Below the pieces are notes generated by a model. The model did no database searches. It was given only the letters and a program-made list of their open reading frames with translations, and had not been told where the DNA came from. 64,000 nucleotides of DNA from Haematococcus lacustris. Taxonomy: Eukaryota; Chlorophyta; Chlorophyceae; Chlamydomonadales; Haematococcaceae. Every line of letters begins with the position of its first letter. Position 1 is the stretch's first letter. Position numbers and translations under genes: made by a program. The stretch lies in NCBI GenBank assembly GCA_030144725.1, contig JASKMD010000019.1, positions 2,768,001 through 2,832,000 of the forward strand, read 5' to 3'. Shown here in pieces: positions 32,480-43,856 of this stretch.

Positions 32480-34271
32480 TTACTTCATGCAGACTCTGAA
32501 CTTGCCAGTCTTTGACCAGCTGACAGTCTGCCAGCATGTTGGCAGGTTGCCAGAGCTGTCGCCGGTGGAGTGTATAATGGTGATATCCAGCCAGCGGGCC
32601 CAGGGCTGCTCGGCCATGCACTGCAGTGCCTCGTGCATTGCCACAGAAGCAGCCCCCCTGGTGCCATTGAAGGTGACATGCGTGAGAGCAGGCATGAGTT
32701 GCACCAGCTGACGCCAGAACTCGAGGGAGGGGTTGATGCTGCCATGCATGAACGTGATGTGGGTGCAACCCCGCCACACTGGGGCCAACGCGATGACATC
32801 GGCCTCGCTGCCCCCAAACAGATAGCTGATTGTCACCTTGCCCACAAAGCTGTGTTGTAACGGTCGCAGTAACGCTACCAGCTGGTCTAGGTTCCTTCCT
32901 TGCTGTGCCTGGACCACACAAGTGTCAAGGTCGGACCCCGCTGGTCCCGCTGCTGCTGCCTGTTCTGCTGCCTCTGCTTCTTGGCTGCTGTACATGTCCA
33001 GCTCCAAGCTCTTGACTATTACAGGCACCTGGAGGCGCAGAGGGAGCGGTGAGGAGGCGCAGCTGTAAATTCAAAGCGTAGTACATGAATCACGGCTGTA
33101 GTACATGAATCTCCATGAGGCTGCAGTAACAGGCTGCAGTTACAGTTGCTGTTACAGGCACCTTGCAGGCATGCGCCAGGCGGTGCAGTGCAGCAGCCGC
33201 CTCAGGCCTGGAGGCATCACTGACACTGATGCAGAGCCTACCCAGCACAAGAGGCTGGGTGAGGGAGTGTAATGGCAGGTGCTCGGCAGTGCCATAGCCC
33301 ATGCCGTCGACCAGCTCGAGCCGCTGCCAGCTGCAGGGCGCCTGTGTGTGTGGACTGGTGAGTTTGATGCTGGCAAGCTGGACGCTAGTCAACTGAGTCG
33401 CACTCAGGAGTGCGTCAAGCTGCTGCTGTTTCCACACACAACCCTCTGGCAGCTGCAGGGTATGGAGCTTAGGCAGTGTTTGCAGCAGCTCGGGCACGCT
33501 CTGCACGCTGTACAGCTTGGAGATAGTCAACTCCTGCAGCTGAGCCAGGGTGGACAGTCTTGATGTGATGGCAGCGAGCGGCAGATGTGATTGATGGGTC
33601 AAACACAGCTGTGTGAGGTGCTGCCTCAGGTGCTGCAGGTTAGGCAGCAGTGGCTCGTCTTCGCTGACAACCAGAGTCAGATGCTTTAGCCTTGCACCAT
33701 GGAACAGGTTGTCCAGGGTTAGGTCCCCTGGTGCAGGCTGTTGAGGCTGTATGACGGTGGTGTTGGTAAGATCCAGCTGCAGCAGATGCTGGACCAGCAG
33801 ACTGGCCAGACCGCTGCAGGTAACCGTGTAGCCATGGAGGGAGAGGGCAGTCAGGCGAGGGAAGCTGTCAAGCAGGAGCTGGGCAAGACATGGTGTGCAG
33901 TGTAAAACGTTGGGACTCTCGCGGCTGCCTGCCCTGCTGCTGCTTAGCTTACAAGTCTTCACTGCTGCACAGTTGCCTAGCTTGTCCAACACGGTGTTAA
34001 GCAGTTGGGTGTCTCGCCTGCTGCCATGTGTCTGTTCCAAGACTAGCTTCAAGCTGCGTGTCCTGGCGCGCAGGGCTGCAATGACGCGGGGCGTAAACAG
34101 CTGGTCGCAGCGCTGACTCTCCAGCTGAACGCGGAATGCGGGGGCGTGGAGCAAGCTTGCCTCATAGAAAGCAAAGCAGGTGCGGGCCAGTGAGTCGCCA
34201 CGATCGCACTCCGCAACCTGGCCAGCAATGTCTTCTAGCACCGCTTTAGGTAAGCCAAGCAGAGGGGTCAT
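32480..34271 (-). CDS. leucine-rich-repeat protein with F-box-like N-terminus
   Basis: Two exons, 33162-34271 and 32480-33028, join in phase across a 133-bp intron (GTGCCT donor, CTCCAG acceptor), giving about 552 residues. The N-terminus (LLGLPKAVLEDIAGQVAECD...SLARTCFAFYEA) resembles an F-box helix set. The rest is irregular LRRs (LQLDLTNTTVI, LKHLTLVVSEDEPLLPNLQ, LQELTISKLYS, LHTLQLPEG). Large families of such LRR proteins of unknown role exist in volvocine algae. The ATG at 34271 was chosen because it directly precedes the F-box-like segment; the frame is open upstream to 34436. F-box function is inferred. Confidence 0.6.
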
Positions 34272-34399
34272 CAACGGAGGTGTGCACGCTGATGCGAGTG
34301 CGCTCAGTGTTCGCTGCCACTGAAGTGTCGTGTGTATACATATGCCTGATGGAGAACCCGACGATCTTTTGTGTAAGCATGTGTGACAATGTGTTGTAA

Positions 34400-34545
34400 G
34401 ACTGTATGCGGTCACCCCGGCCGTTAGTCCCGCCAATCCGTGTCAGGCCTGCCGCTCACACCACGCGCTAGTGAAGGGTAGCTGAGGCTATCGCGGTAAG
34501 TCACGCGCGCTGAAACTCGCGTTTTAGAGTGAAGCCTTCCAGATC
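34400..34545. repeat. outer left arm of large inverted repeat
   Basis: The reverse complement is about 90 percent identical to 44608-44745 (for example GCGTGACTTACCGCGATA and CCCTTCACTAGCGCGTGGTG on the right arm). It overlaps the region upstream of the LRR gene. Confidence 0.85.
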
Positions 34546-35018
34546 ACTCCGCCCGCCATTCCCGCGGACTGTGAACATGGTCGCTCGCTGCAGCCTGGGG
34601 CTCAACAGGGTGCGACCGTGCGTGGGTCGCAGGTCGAAGCGCAAGATTCCCTGGGTTGGGTCGGGACCCTCATGGCCCGGGCCCTTCCTGACACCTGGCG
34701 CGGGCCCTTCCGACACCTAAGCCGGGACCTGCCTTACCCTGCCTGCAGAGCATCTCACTGAGGGGGTTTTTCCAATGCGGGGGAATTTTTCGGAGGGTAA
34801 CGGGGGAATGAGGGGAAAAGCGCAGCGGGGGAATTTTTATTCCCCCTCTAACCGCCGTCCAACTGCCGTTCCCCTGCGAGTCCGTTTGCGCCGTTGGGAA
34901 ATTCCCCCAGGGGAATAGCGGTGGTTGGTCCCTAACCGCCCTCCCCTCTTCGCTTTTTGCTACCCCAGCCAAACCCCGCGGTAGCAAAAAAAGTGCTTCG
35001 GGAAGGGGGTACTTCGAC
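34546..35018. other. no gene; partly inverted-repeat material
   Basis: 34740-34880 (TTCCAATGCGGGGGAATTTT, GGAGGGTAACGGGGGAATG) is similar, inverted, to the 144-bp tandem units at 43569-43856. Confidence 0.55.
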
Positions 35019-36284
35019 AATCAGGTCTCCCGGAGAAAAGTACCCAAATAGTACCTTTTTTGTTGTCAGGGAAAGGGGTACATTTGCCCAACCGCCAACC
35101 GCCCACTCCGCCCTGCCTGCCCGCTCTGACCGTCCTCCGTCGAGGATTGTTGCTGCAGTGAAGAGGGCATCAGCAGGATGTTTGCAGCGCTATTAGAAGC
35201 GACCCAGATGCAGCGCCATTAGTAGCGACCCAGCTGCAGGGCCTTCAATGCGACCCAGCAAGGGCTTAAGAAACGCACCTAAACGGCGTGGTTAGCACCC
35301 ACCAGCTCGTAACGCAGAGCCTCAGGCTGACCAGGACAATGCCCCAGAGCCACCCGCATTAACGAATGTAAGCTCGTGGCTGTGTGCCCAGTTCAGTTTA
35401 GTCCTCAGTTCCGAGCTCGCATTTTCGAGTCCGGGCATTTCCAAGTATACACGACGAGCGACGAACGCTACAAGACGCAGCAAGGACGCAGCAACTGCGG
35501 TACACAAGTGTATATGCTGCAGTGCATGAGCAACAGCAGGCTGCAGTGCAGGCTGCAGTGCATGAGCAGCAGCAGCAGGCTGCAGTGCATGAGCAGCAGC
35601 AGCAGGCTGCAATGCATGAGCAGCAGCTGCAGGCTGCAGTGCATGAGCAGCAGCAGCAGGCTGCAGTGCATGAGCAGCAGCAGCAGCAGGCTGCAATGCA
35701 TGAGCAGCAGCTGCAGTGCATGAGCAGCAGCAGCAGGCTGCAGTGCATGAGCAGCAGCAGCAGGCTGCAATGCATGAGCAACAGCAGCAGGCTGCAATGC
35801 ATGAGCAGCAGCTGCAGGCTGCAGTGCATGAGCAGCAACAGCAGGCTGTAGTGCATGAGCAGCAGCAGCAGGCTGGAGGACATGTGCTGCAGTGCACACG
35901 GTAAGTGGCTATCCCTTGCAACTATGTGGCCTTATATACCTAGTCTGACCGCTAGCATGCCCTTGTTTGCTGCAGGTTGTAATGGCCACACCCATTCCCC
36001 TTTCCCACTACCACCACTGGCCCCTCCCCCCCCCTTCCCTATATGCCCACCCCCTCCCAATCCGTCAACAAACTCCCCACGCCCAGCCCAGCCCCAGTTT
36101 AATGATACCCTCCTTCCCCATTGCCCCTCCCCTCCCCTCCCCAGAGTAGCCATGAGCAGCCGCTAGGAGGAGCAAGGAGCAGCAGCCAGGAGCAGCAGCC
36201 GGGAGCAAGAGCCAGGAGCAGCAGCCAGGAGCAGCAGCCAGGAGCGGCAGCTGAGCCCAACCTTATGACATGTCCATGACATGT
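35019..36284 (+). repeat. inner left arm of large inverted repeat
   Basis: Matches the reverse complement of 39222-40238 throughout, from CAATCAGGTCTCCCGGAGAA at the outer edge to TGAGCCCAACCTTATGACAT at the inner edge. It is about 250 bp longer than its partner, mainly because of the 24-bp tandem repeat it contains. Confidence 0.93.
35516..35885 (+). repeat. 24-bp tandem repeat (CTGCAGTGCATGAGCAGCAG core)
   Basis: About 15 imperfect units of CAGGCTGCAGTGCATGAGCAGCAG with variable numbers of CAG triplets, readable as HEQQQQAAV repeats on the plus strand. The equivalent place in the right arm (39670-39745) keeps only two or three units; a short related run is at 37030-37110. Confidence 0.9.
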
Positions 36285-39001
36285 TGATTGCCCAGGTCAA
36301 GGCAGCAGGTGTGTGGCGCTAGCATAGGCTGTTGCAGCCATGCCTCCATGCTTGCCAGCAGTCTGGCAACAGCCTTGAGCATGAGCCAACATTGCTGTTG
36401 TGTTGTGTTCTTATGTTAATGTTGTGATGTCACCTTAATGTTGTGGTAGGTGAAACGCCCAGTTCCGTTTCCGCCCTTGCCTCGTCCCCAGCCCAGCCAG
36501 GAGCGGCAGCCAGGCGTTGCTGGCGTGTTTGGCCAGCCTGCCCTCCTCTAGTCATGCATGTCCTTGATTGTTGATAACAAGCATGCCTCTTGCTTGCTGC
36601 AGGTCTAACAAGCACACTCCTATTCCTTTGCCCCTTCCCCCTAATCCTACCCTGTACCATTACCAACACCTCCCAGTCTCCTGCGCCCCCACTTCGTCCT
36701 CCTCATCTCCCCCTCACCTCCCTCCCCTACCTCCCTACCCCCGACCTCCCTACCCTACCCAGCAGCTAAGAGCAAGCCCCTCTTCTCCCTCTTCTCCCTG
36801 CCCCCTCTCATTCGTCATCTCCCTTTCCTGCCTACCCTCTCTTCTCCCTCTTCTCCCACTTCTCCCCAACCCTTCTTATAAATGGCCAATTGCCTGCCAG
36901 TAAGTGACTGACACCCAATACCCAGCCCTGATCCCCCTCCCTCACGTGCACGTCCCTTGGTTGCAGGTCTGACGGGCACCTCCTCTTCCCTTCCATTTTC
37001 CCCCTACCCGCCACAACACAGCCACCGCCTAGGCTGCAGTGCATGAGCAGCAGCAGCAGGCTGTAGTGCATGTGTTGCAGTGGATAAGCAGCAGCAGCAG
37101 GTTGTAGTCCATGCGCAGCATGCATGGACAGCAGGTTGTATGTGTGGCAATGCAGCCCTGTATCAGCAATAAGCAGCATGGCTGTCCAGAGCTTCCGTTC
37201 AATTCCATGCCACACACCATGATTTGTAAGCAGTGAATGATCAAGATGTAATGATGAAGATGTAAGATGAAGATGTATTGGTGACAGTGGTGGTCATGAG
37301 CAATGAATCGCAATCACATATAATACTTACGCCCCTTGTATGGACAACACCACCCCGCGGTCTTGCGCTAATGCTGCGAACGTGGTAGCCACCTGCTACA
37401 TACCCCCTTTGCATGTATGCATCACGGTCATGCCTAGCAAGTGCAGGCCTGGCAGTGATCCACACCCAATGTGTCACAGCTAGCTGGACTACGGACGGTA
37501 CCTATAGTGGAGGCTCACCAGATCCAGCCACATGCTAGGGTGTGGTGCGCCACATGCCCCTTGTATGGACAACACCACCAGCTAGTGGTATGGCGGGGTG
37601 GTGTCCACAGTGTGCCACAGTCACTACGGTAGTCGTGTTGGCTGACATCAACTGTGTTGGCTGACATCAACCACACCAACTGTGTTGGCTTACATCGAAT
37701 TGTACCACAGCAGTTGTGTTGGCTAGGAGGCAGGGCGGTGCTAGCAGTGTTTAGGCTGGAAAGGCTTAGGCTTAGGCGCGGCCCTTCCTATTTGGCCTGG
37801 GCTTTAGCAAAGAGCTACTATTCCAACCAGGAGATAGGCACCTAGGGATGCGGCTGGTTACATGCATAGGTATGCATAGGTTGGGACTAGGTGACTCTGG
37901 AAGTCTAGTTAGGTTAGCTCTCAACGGTTAGGAATTACATAACTAGTTGGATAACATTACATGGCCACCATGTTACAAGGGATTACAAGGGTGGTACAAT
38001 TGGTAAGTGTTGTATGTATACAAGTTGTATGTGTAGCCTTTGCATGTGTTGTTTGATATTGAACAACCGCCCTAACTGCAATGACTGCTGCAGCTGCCCT
38101 GACTCAGCCTCACCATGCGGCTCAGGCTCACCGCATGCCTCCTTGCACACAACAATCATGTGCCGCAGCCAGACAAGCAGCCGGCCATGCTCCATAAGCA
38201 GCAGAGCTTGCTGCTAGGTGCACCTATCCCTGTCGCTCCAAGCTGGTACGCCAAGGGCTGCTGGGTGGGGTAGGGAGGGGGCTGCAGCGTGAGCCGTGGG
38301 GTGAGGGTGAGGGGAGGGGGGGAAGGAGGTGACTTGCTGCCCCTGCCCCATTTCCCCAAACTGGGTTGGTTGCTACTACTAGGCTGCTCAGCAGCTCAAG
38401 CAGCAGCAACAACAACAGCACTAGATGCAGCACCGTTACCACTGGCAGCACCACCCGCTCCATGCTGCCCGCTCCATGCTGTCTGCTCTATGCTACCAGC
38501 TCCAGGCTGCTACTCCAAGGGCTGCTAGATGCCGTGGGGTGGGGGAGAGGAGAGGGGAGGAGGGTAGGTGGGTGGCAGACTCGGAAGTGGTGGTGGTGGG
38601 ATGGGGGAGGGGTACGGGGTGCGGGCTCCTTGTTGGTTGCTGCCCTACGCCGCTACCGCCTTGCTTGCAACCACCAAGCCATGCTACTCTTGTCATGCCC
38701 CAGCTATCGACAACTGCAAGCAAACATCAGCCAGCAAGCAGATGAATAAGGACATGCATGACCATAATCAAGCAGGTTAGGCTGACACCACATCAGCATG
38801 TGCACTCACCGGAAGTCCTGGCTGCCGCTCCAAGCGCCTCCTGCTTGTTGCTTTTGCATCTGCTCTTGGGTACTGCTCATGGCTGCTGCTCATGGAGATG
38901 GCTCATGGCTGCGGGGGGGGGGGGGGGGAGGCTGTTGTGGTGCGCACCTGCTCAACGCAAGTGCTCTACACCATGACAAGGGACAGCAAGAGAAGGGTGG
39001 A
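36285..39001. other. spacer of inverted repeat; no gene seen
   Basis: Low-complexity CT-rich and GA-rich stretches, a small tandem repeat around CAACTGTGTTGGCTGACATC (37635-37700), and the dispersed repeat at about 38680-38860 shared with 7790-7960. No domain-bearing frame was found. Confidence 0.45.
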
Positions 39002-39210
39002 GGAGGGGAGGGGAGGGGAGGGGAGGGGAGGGGAGGGGAGGGGAGGGGAGGGGAGGGGAGGGGAGGGGAGGGGAGGGGAGGGGAGGGGAGGGGAGGGGAG
39101 GGGAGGGGAGGGGAGGGGAGGGGAGGGGAGGGGAGGGGAGGGGAGGGGAGGGGAGGGGAGGGGAGGGGAGGGGAGGGGAGGGGAGGGGAGGGGAGGGGAG
39201 GGGAGGGGGA
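39002..39210 (+). repeat. (AGGGG)n pentanucleotide array
   Basis: About 41 near-perfect copies of the 5-bp unit, the third pentamer family in this window. It lies at the inner boundary of the right inverted-repeat arm. Confidence 0.96.
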
Positions 39211-39221
39211 GGGGGTGCATG

Positions 39222-40238
39222 GACATGTCAGGTCATGGACATGTCATAAGGTTGGGCTCAGCTGCCCCTCCTGGCTGCTCCTGGCTGCTGCTCCTGGCTG
39301 CTGCTCCTGGCTGTTGCTCCTGGCTGCTGCTCCTGGCTGTTGCTCCTGGCTGTTGCTCCTGGCTGCTGCTCCTTGCTCCTCCTAGCGGCTGCTCATGGCT
39401 ACTCTGGGGAGGGGAGGGGAGGGGCAATGGGGAAGGAGGGTATCATTAAACTGGGGCTGGGCTGGGCCTGGGGAGTTTGTTGACGGGTTGGGAGGGGGTG
39501 GGCATATAGGGAAGGGGGGGGGAGGGGCCAGTGGTGGTAGTGGGAAAGGGGAATGGGTGTGGCCATTACAACCTGCAGCAAACAAGGGCATGCTAGCGGT
39601 CAGACTAGGTATATAAAGCCACATAGTTGCAAGGGATAGCCACTTACCGTGTGCACTGCAGCACATGTCCTCCAGACTGCTGCTGCTGCTCATGCACTGC
39701 AGCCTGCACTGCAGCCTGCTGTTGCTCATGCACTGCAGCATATACACTTGTGCACTGCAGTTGCTGCGTCCTTGCTGCGTCTTGTAGCGTTCGTCGCTCG
39801 TCGTGTATACTTGTAAATGCCCGGACTCGAAAATGCGAGCTCGGAACTGAGGACTAAACTGAACTGGGCACACAGCCACGAGCTTACATTCGTTAATGCG
39901 GGTGGCTCTGGGGCATTGTCCTGGTCAGCCTGAGGCTCTGCGTTACGAGCTGGTGGGTGCTAACCACGCCGTTTAGGTGAGTCTCTTAAGCCCTTGCTGG
40001 GTCGCATTGAAGGCCCTGCAGCTGGGTCGCTACTAATGGCGCTGCATCTGGGTCGCTTCTAATAGCGCTGCAAACATCCTGCTGATGCCCTCTTCACTGC
40101 AGCAACAATCCTCGACGGAGGACGGTCAGAGCGGGCAGGCAGGGCGGAGTGGGCGGTTGGCTGTTGGGCAAATGTACCCCTTTCCCTGACAACAAAAAAG
40201 GTACTATTTGGGTACTTTTCTCCGGGAGACCTGATTGA
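39222..40238 (-). repeat. inner right arm of large inverted repeat
   Basis: Reverse complement of 35019-36284 with few substitutions, fewer 24-bp units and slightly different AGGAGCAGC-type repeat counts near 39250-39390. Confidence 0.93.
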
Positions 40239-40609
40239 CTTCGAAGACTTCGATGCCCGATGGCTCGCAGCCAGATGGCACGCAGCCAGGAGGCTCACGC
40301 ATATAGCGTGACCAGGACTAGTAGCGACCGACCTGGCCCAGGAGTCAGGTCTCCGCGGTGAAACGATTCACATGGCTTGCAAAACCGATGTAACAGCGCT
40401 CCAACACTCACGCACGGGAACACACAAAGCTGAAGCGATGCTTGGTCCTGCACCTGCACCCATCACTGCTCCTGTTCCAGCATCCGTTGTTGGTGCTGCA
40501 GCTGCGTCTTAAGGCTTCTTGCATGTGCAACCATCAAACTGCTCCTCTTGGCCTTGCCCAACCCTGCAATGCACTAGGTGTACCAATACCACCTCCCAAT
40601 CTCTACACG
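40239..40609. other. no gene; left part of a duplicated sequence
   Basis: About 40430-40609 is similar to 44800-45000 (shared order of CACCCATCACTGCTCCTGTT-like, GCATGTGCAACCATCAAACT-like and CACCTCCCA blocks). The two paralogues diverge in the length of the following CCCAG run. Confidence 0.6.
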
Positions 40610-42817
40610 CCCAGCCCAGCCCAGCCCAGCCCAGCCCAGCCCAGCCCAGCCCAGCCCAGCCCAGCCCAGCCCAGCCCAGCCCAGCCCAGCCCAGCCCAGC
40701 CCAGCCCAGCCCAGCCCAGCCCAGCCCAGCCCAGCCCAGCCCAGCCCAGCCCAGCCCAGCCCAGCCCAGCCCAGCCCAGCCCAGCCCAGCCCAGCCCAGC
40801 CCAGCCCAGCCCAGCCCAGCCCAGCCCAGCCCAGCCCAGCCCAGCCCAGCCCAGCCCAGCCCAGCCCAGCCCAGCCCAGCCCAGCCCAGCCCAGCCCAGC
40901 CCAGCCCAGCCCAGCCCAGCCCAGCCCAGCCCAGCCCAGCCCAGCCCAGCCCAGCCCAGCCCAGCCCAGCCCAGCCCAGCCCAGCCCAGCCCAGCCCAGC
41001 CCAGCCCAGCCCAGCCCAGCCCAGCCCAGCCCAGCCCAGCCCAGCCCAGCCCAGCCCAGCCCAGCCCAGCCCAGCCCAGCCCAGCCCAGCCCAGCCCAGC
41101 CCAGCCCAGCCCAGCCCAGCCCAGCCCAGCCCAGCCCAGCCCAGCCCAGCCCAGCCCAGCCCAGCCCAGCCCAGCCCAGCCCAGCCCAGCCCAGCCCAGC
41201 CCAGCCCAGCCCAGCCCAGCCCAGCCCAGCCCAGCCCAGCCCAGCCCAGCCCAGCCCAGCCCAGCCCAGCCCAGCCCAGCCCAGCCCAGCCCAGCCCAGC
41301 CCAGCCCAGCCCAGCCCAGCCCAGCCCAGCCCAGCCCAGCCCAGCCCAGCCCAGCCCAGCCCAGCCCAGCCCAGCCCAGCCCAGCCCAGCCCAGCCCAGC
41401 CCAGCCCAGCCCAGCCCAGCCCAGCCCAGCCCAGCCCAGCCCAGCCCAGCCCAGCCCAGCCCAGCCCAGCCCAGCCCAGCCCAGCCCAGCCCAGCCCAGC
41501 CCAGCCCAGCCCAGCCCAGCCCAGCCCAGCCCAGCCCAGCCCAGCCCAGCCCAGCCCAGCCCAGCCCAGCCCAGCCCAGCCCAGCCCAGCCCAGCCCAGC
41601 CCAGCCCAGCCCAGCCCAGCCCAGCCCAGCCCAGCCCAGCCCAGCCCAGCCCAGCCCAGCCCAGCCCAGCCCAGCCCAGCCCAGCCCAGCCCAGCCCAGC
41701 CCAGCCCAGCCCAGCCCAGCCCAGCCCAGCCCAGCCCAGCCCAGCCCAGCCCAGCCCAGCCCAGCCCAGCCCAGCCCAGCCCAGCCCAGCCCAGCCCAGC
41801 CCAGCCCAGCCCAGCCCAGCCCAGCCCAGCCCAGCCCAGCCCAGCCCAGCCCAGCCCAGCCCAGCCCAGCCCAGCCCAGCCCAGCCCAGCCCAGCCCAGC
41901 CCAGCCCAGCCCAGCCCAGCCCAGCCCAGCCCAGCCCAGCCCAGCCCAGCCCAGCCCAGCCCAGCCCAGCCCAGCCCAGCCCAGCCCAGCCCAGCCCAGC
42001 CCAGCCCAGCCCAGCCCAGCCCAGCCCAGCCCAGCCCAGCCCAGCCCAGCCCAGCCCAGCCCAGCCCAGCCCAGCCCAGCCCAGCCCAGCCCAGCCCAGC
42101 CCAGCCCAGCCCAGCCCAGCCCAGCCCAGCCCAGCCCAGCCCAGCCCAGCCCAGCCCAGCCCAGCCCAGCCCAGCCCAGCCCAGCCCAGCCCAGCCCAGC
42201 CCAGCCCAGCCCAGCCCAGCCCAGCCCAGCCCAGCCCAGCCCAGCCCAGCCCAGCCCAGCCCAGCCCAGCCCAGCCCAGCCCAGCCCAGCCCAGCCCAGC
42301 CCAGCCCAGCCCAGCCCAGCCCAGCCCAGCCCAGCCCAGCCCAGCCCAGCCCAGCCCAGCCCAGCCCAGCCCAGCCCAGCCCAGCCCAGCCCAGCCCAGC
42401 CCAGCCCAGCCCAGCCCAGCCCAGCCCAGCCCAGCCCAGCCCAGCCCAGCCCAGCCCAGCCCAGCCCAGCCCAGCCCAGCCCAGCCCAGCCCAGCCCAGC
42501 CCAGCCCAGCCCAGCCCAGCCCAGCCCAGCCCAGCCCAGCCCAGCCCAGCCCAGCCCAGCCCAGCCCAGCCCAGCCCAGCCCAGCCCAGCCCAGCCCAGC
42601 CCAGCCCAGCCCAGCCCAGCCCAGCCCAGCCCAGCCCAGCCCAGCCCAGCCCAGCCCAGCCCAGCCCAGCCCAGCCCAGCCCAGCCCAGCCCAGCCCAGC
42701 CCAGCCCAGCCCAGCCCAGCCCAGCCCAGCCCAGCCCAGCCCAGCCCAGCCCAGCCCAGCCCAGCCCAGCCCAGCCCAGCCCAGCCCAGCCCAGCCCAGC
42801 CCAGCCCAGCCCAGCCC
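40610..42817 (+). repeat. (CCCAG)n pentanucleotide satellite
   Basis: About 441 copies with essentially no variation as printed. Complementary to the unit at 6781-7485. Translates as (Ala-Gln-Pro-Ser-Pro)n in every plus frame and (Gly-Trp-Ala-Gly-Leu)n in every minus frame, so the 750-860-codon frames spanning it are not evidence of genes. Confidence 0.98.
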
Positions 42818-43568
42818 TCTTGCTGCCTGACCAGGTGCCAGCCCTAATGCATGTGCCCTTGCCTTGCACCAGCCTAGACCAGGTGCTAGCCCTGCTGCAT
42901 GTGCCCTGGAGCATGACCCAGAGTAGCTATCAACCACCATCACCACCACTAGGGGCAGCTGCCCTACCACCACCTTCCAGCAGCTGTAGCCAAGACACCA
43001 TCACCCCTCTTGCTGCCACCACCACCACCACCACTCGACAACTGTGGAGGCTGGCTCGACAACTGGCCGGCTCGACAACTGTGGAGGCTGGCATGTAGGC
43101 CGCCATACACCTGGAAAGATTGCAGGCTAAGGAGGGCGAGAGGTGCACAGGGCGTGGGGAGGGCAGGGGCAAGGGCAGGGGCATGGGCAGGTGTAGGGGC
43201 AGGAGAGGGCGAGAGTGATGGTAAAACCGATGTAAGGATGATGAGGTTGTGATGGAAGCAACCACACGCGTTAGTGCTCGAAGGCGGCTGCCTCAGTAGT
43301 GAACAAATGCATGTGTGGACAATGTGCTATTGAAAGACAGAGGGTGAAAGACAGAGGGTCACCAAACACGCATCACTTCAATGTTTGAGCCAGGAGCTGT
43401 CACCGAATGTGTGCCGACTTTGGGTCCGGTTTCGGATCATCAATAAGGCGTAACACTACGGCAATCATTAGCTCATCCTCAGCCTCGCGCCGACGACGAT
43501 CACCAAAAGCGAACATTTGGATGGACAAAGGTGGATGTCGTGGTCGTGCAAAGGGATGAAGCTCTCGT
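42818..43568. other. no gene recognised
   Basis: Sequence after the satellite with CCA-rich triplet runs (42930-43030) and a GGGGCA-rich stretch (43155-43215). No coding signature. Confidence 0.4.
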
Positions 43569-43856
43569 TAAGCTCGCGGCCACTTGCCACAACTCGCAAT
43601 ATAACTGAACCCAACCTCCACTTTCCCCCATTCCCCCGCATTGGAAACGGGGGGTAAAAAGTGCATTCCCCCGTTCCCCTCTACCCCGTTACCCCGCATT
43701 GGAAATAACCCCTAAGCTCGCGGCCACCCGCCACAACTCGCAATATAACCGAACCCAACCTCCACTTTCCCCCATTCCCCCGCATTGGAAACGGGGGGTA
43801 AAAAGTGCATCCCCCCGTTCCCCTCTACCCCGTTACCCCGCATTGGAAAAAACCCC
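43569..43856. repeat. 144-bp direct tandem duplication
   Basis: Two units, 43569-43712 and 43713-43856, starting TAAGCTCGCGGCCAC, with only a few differences (CTTGCC/CCCGCC, AACTG/AACCG, GCATT/GCATC, GGAAAT/GGAAAA). Inverted similarity to 34740-34880. Confidence 0.92.

Noticed and set aside
35516..35885. CRISPR-like array
   Set aside because: Units are contiguous with no unique spacers, and the genome is eukaryotic; it is an ordinary minisatellite.
35322..35904. HEQQQQAAV / LLLLMHCS repeat proteins
   Set aside because: Arise from a 24-bp tandem repeat that varies in number between palindrome arms; no start context or conserved flank.
40442..43098. Open frames of 750-860 codons on both strands encoding AQPSP or GLGWA repeats
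   Set aside because: They span a perfect 5-bp satellite that lacks stops in all six frames; ends differ by frame and no domain is present.
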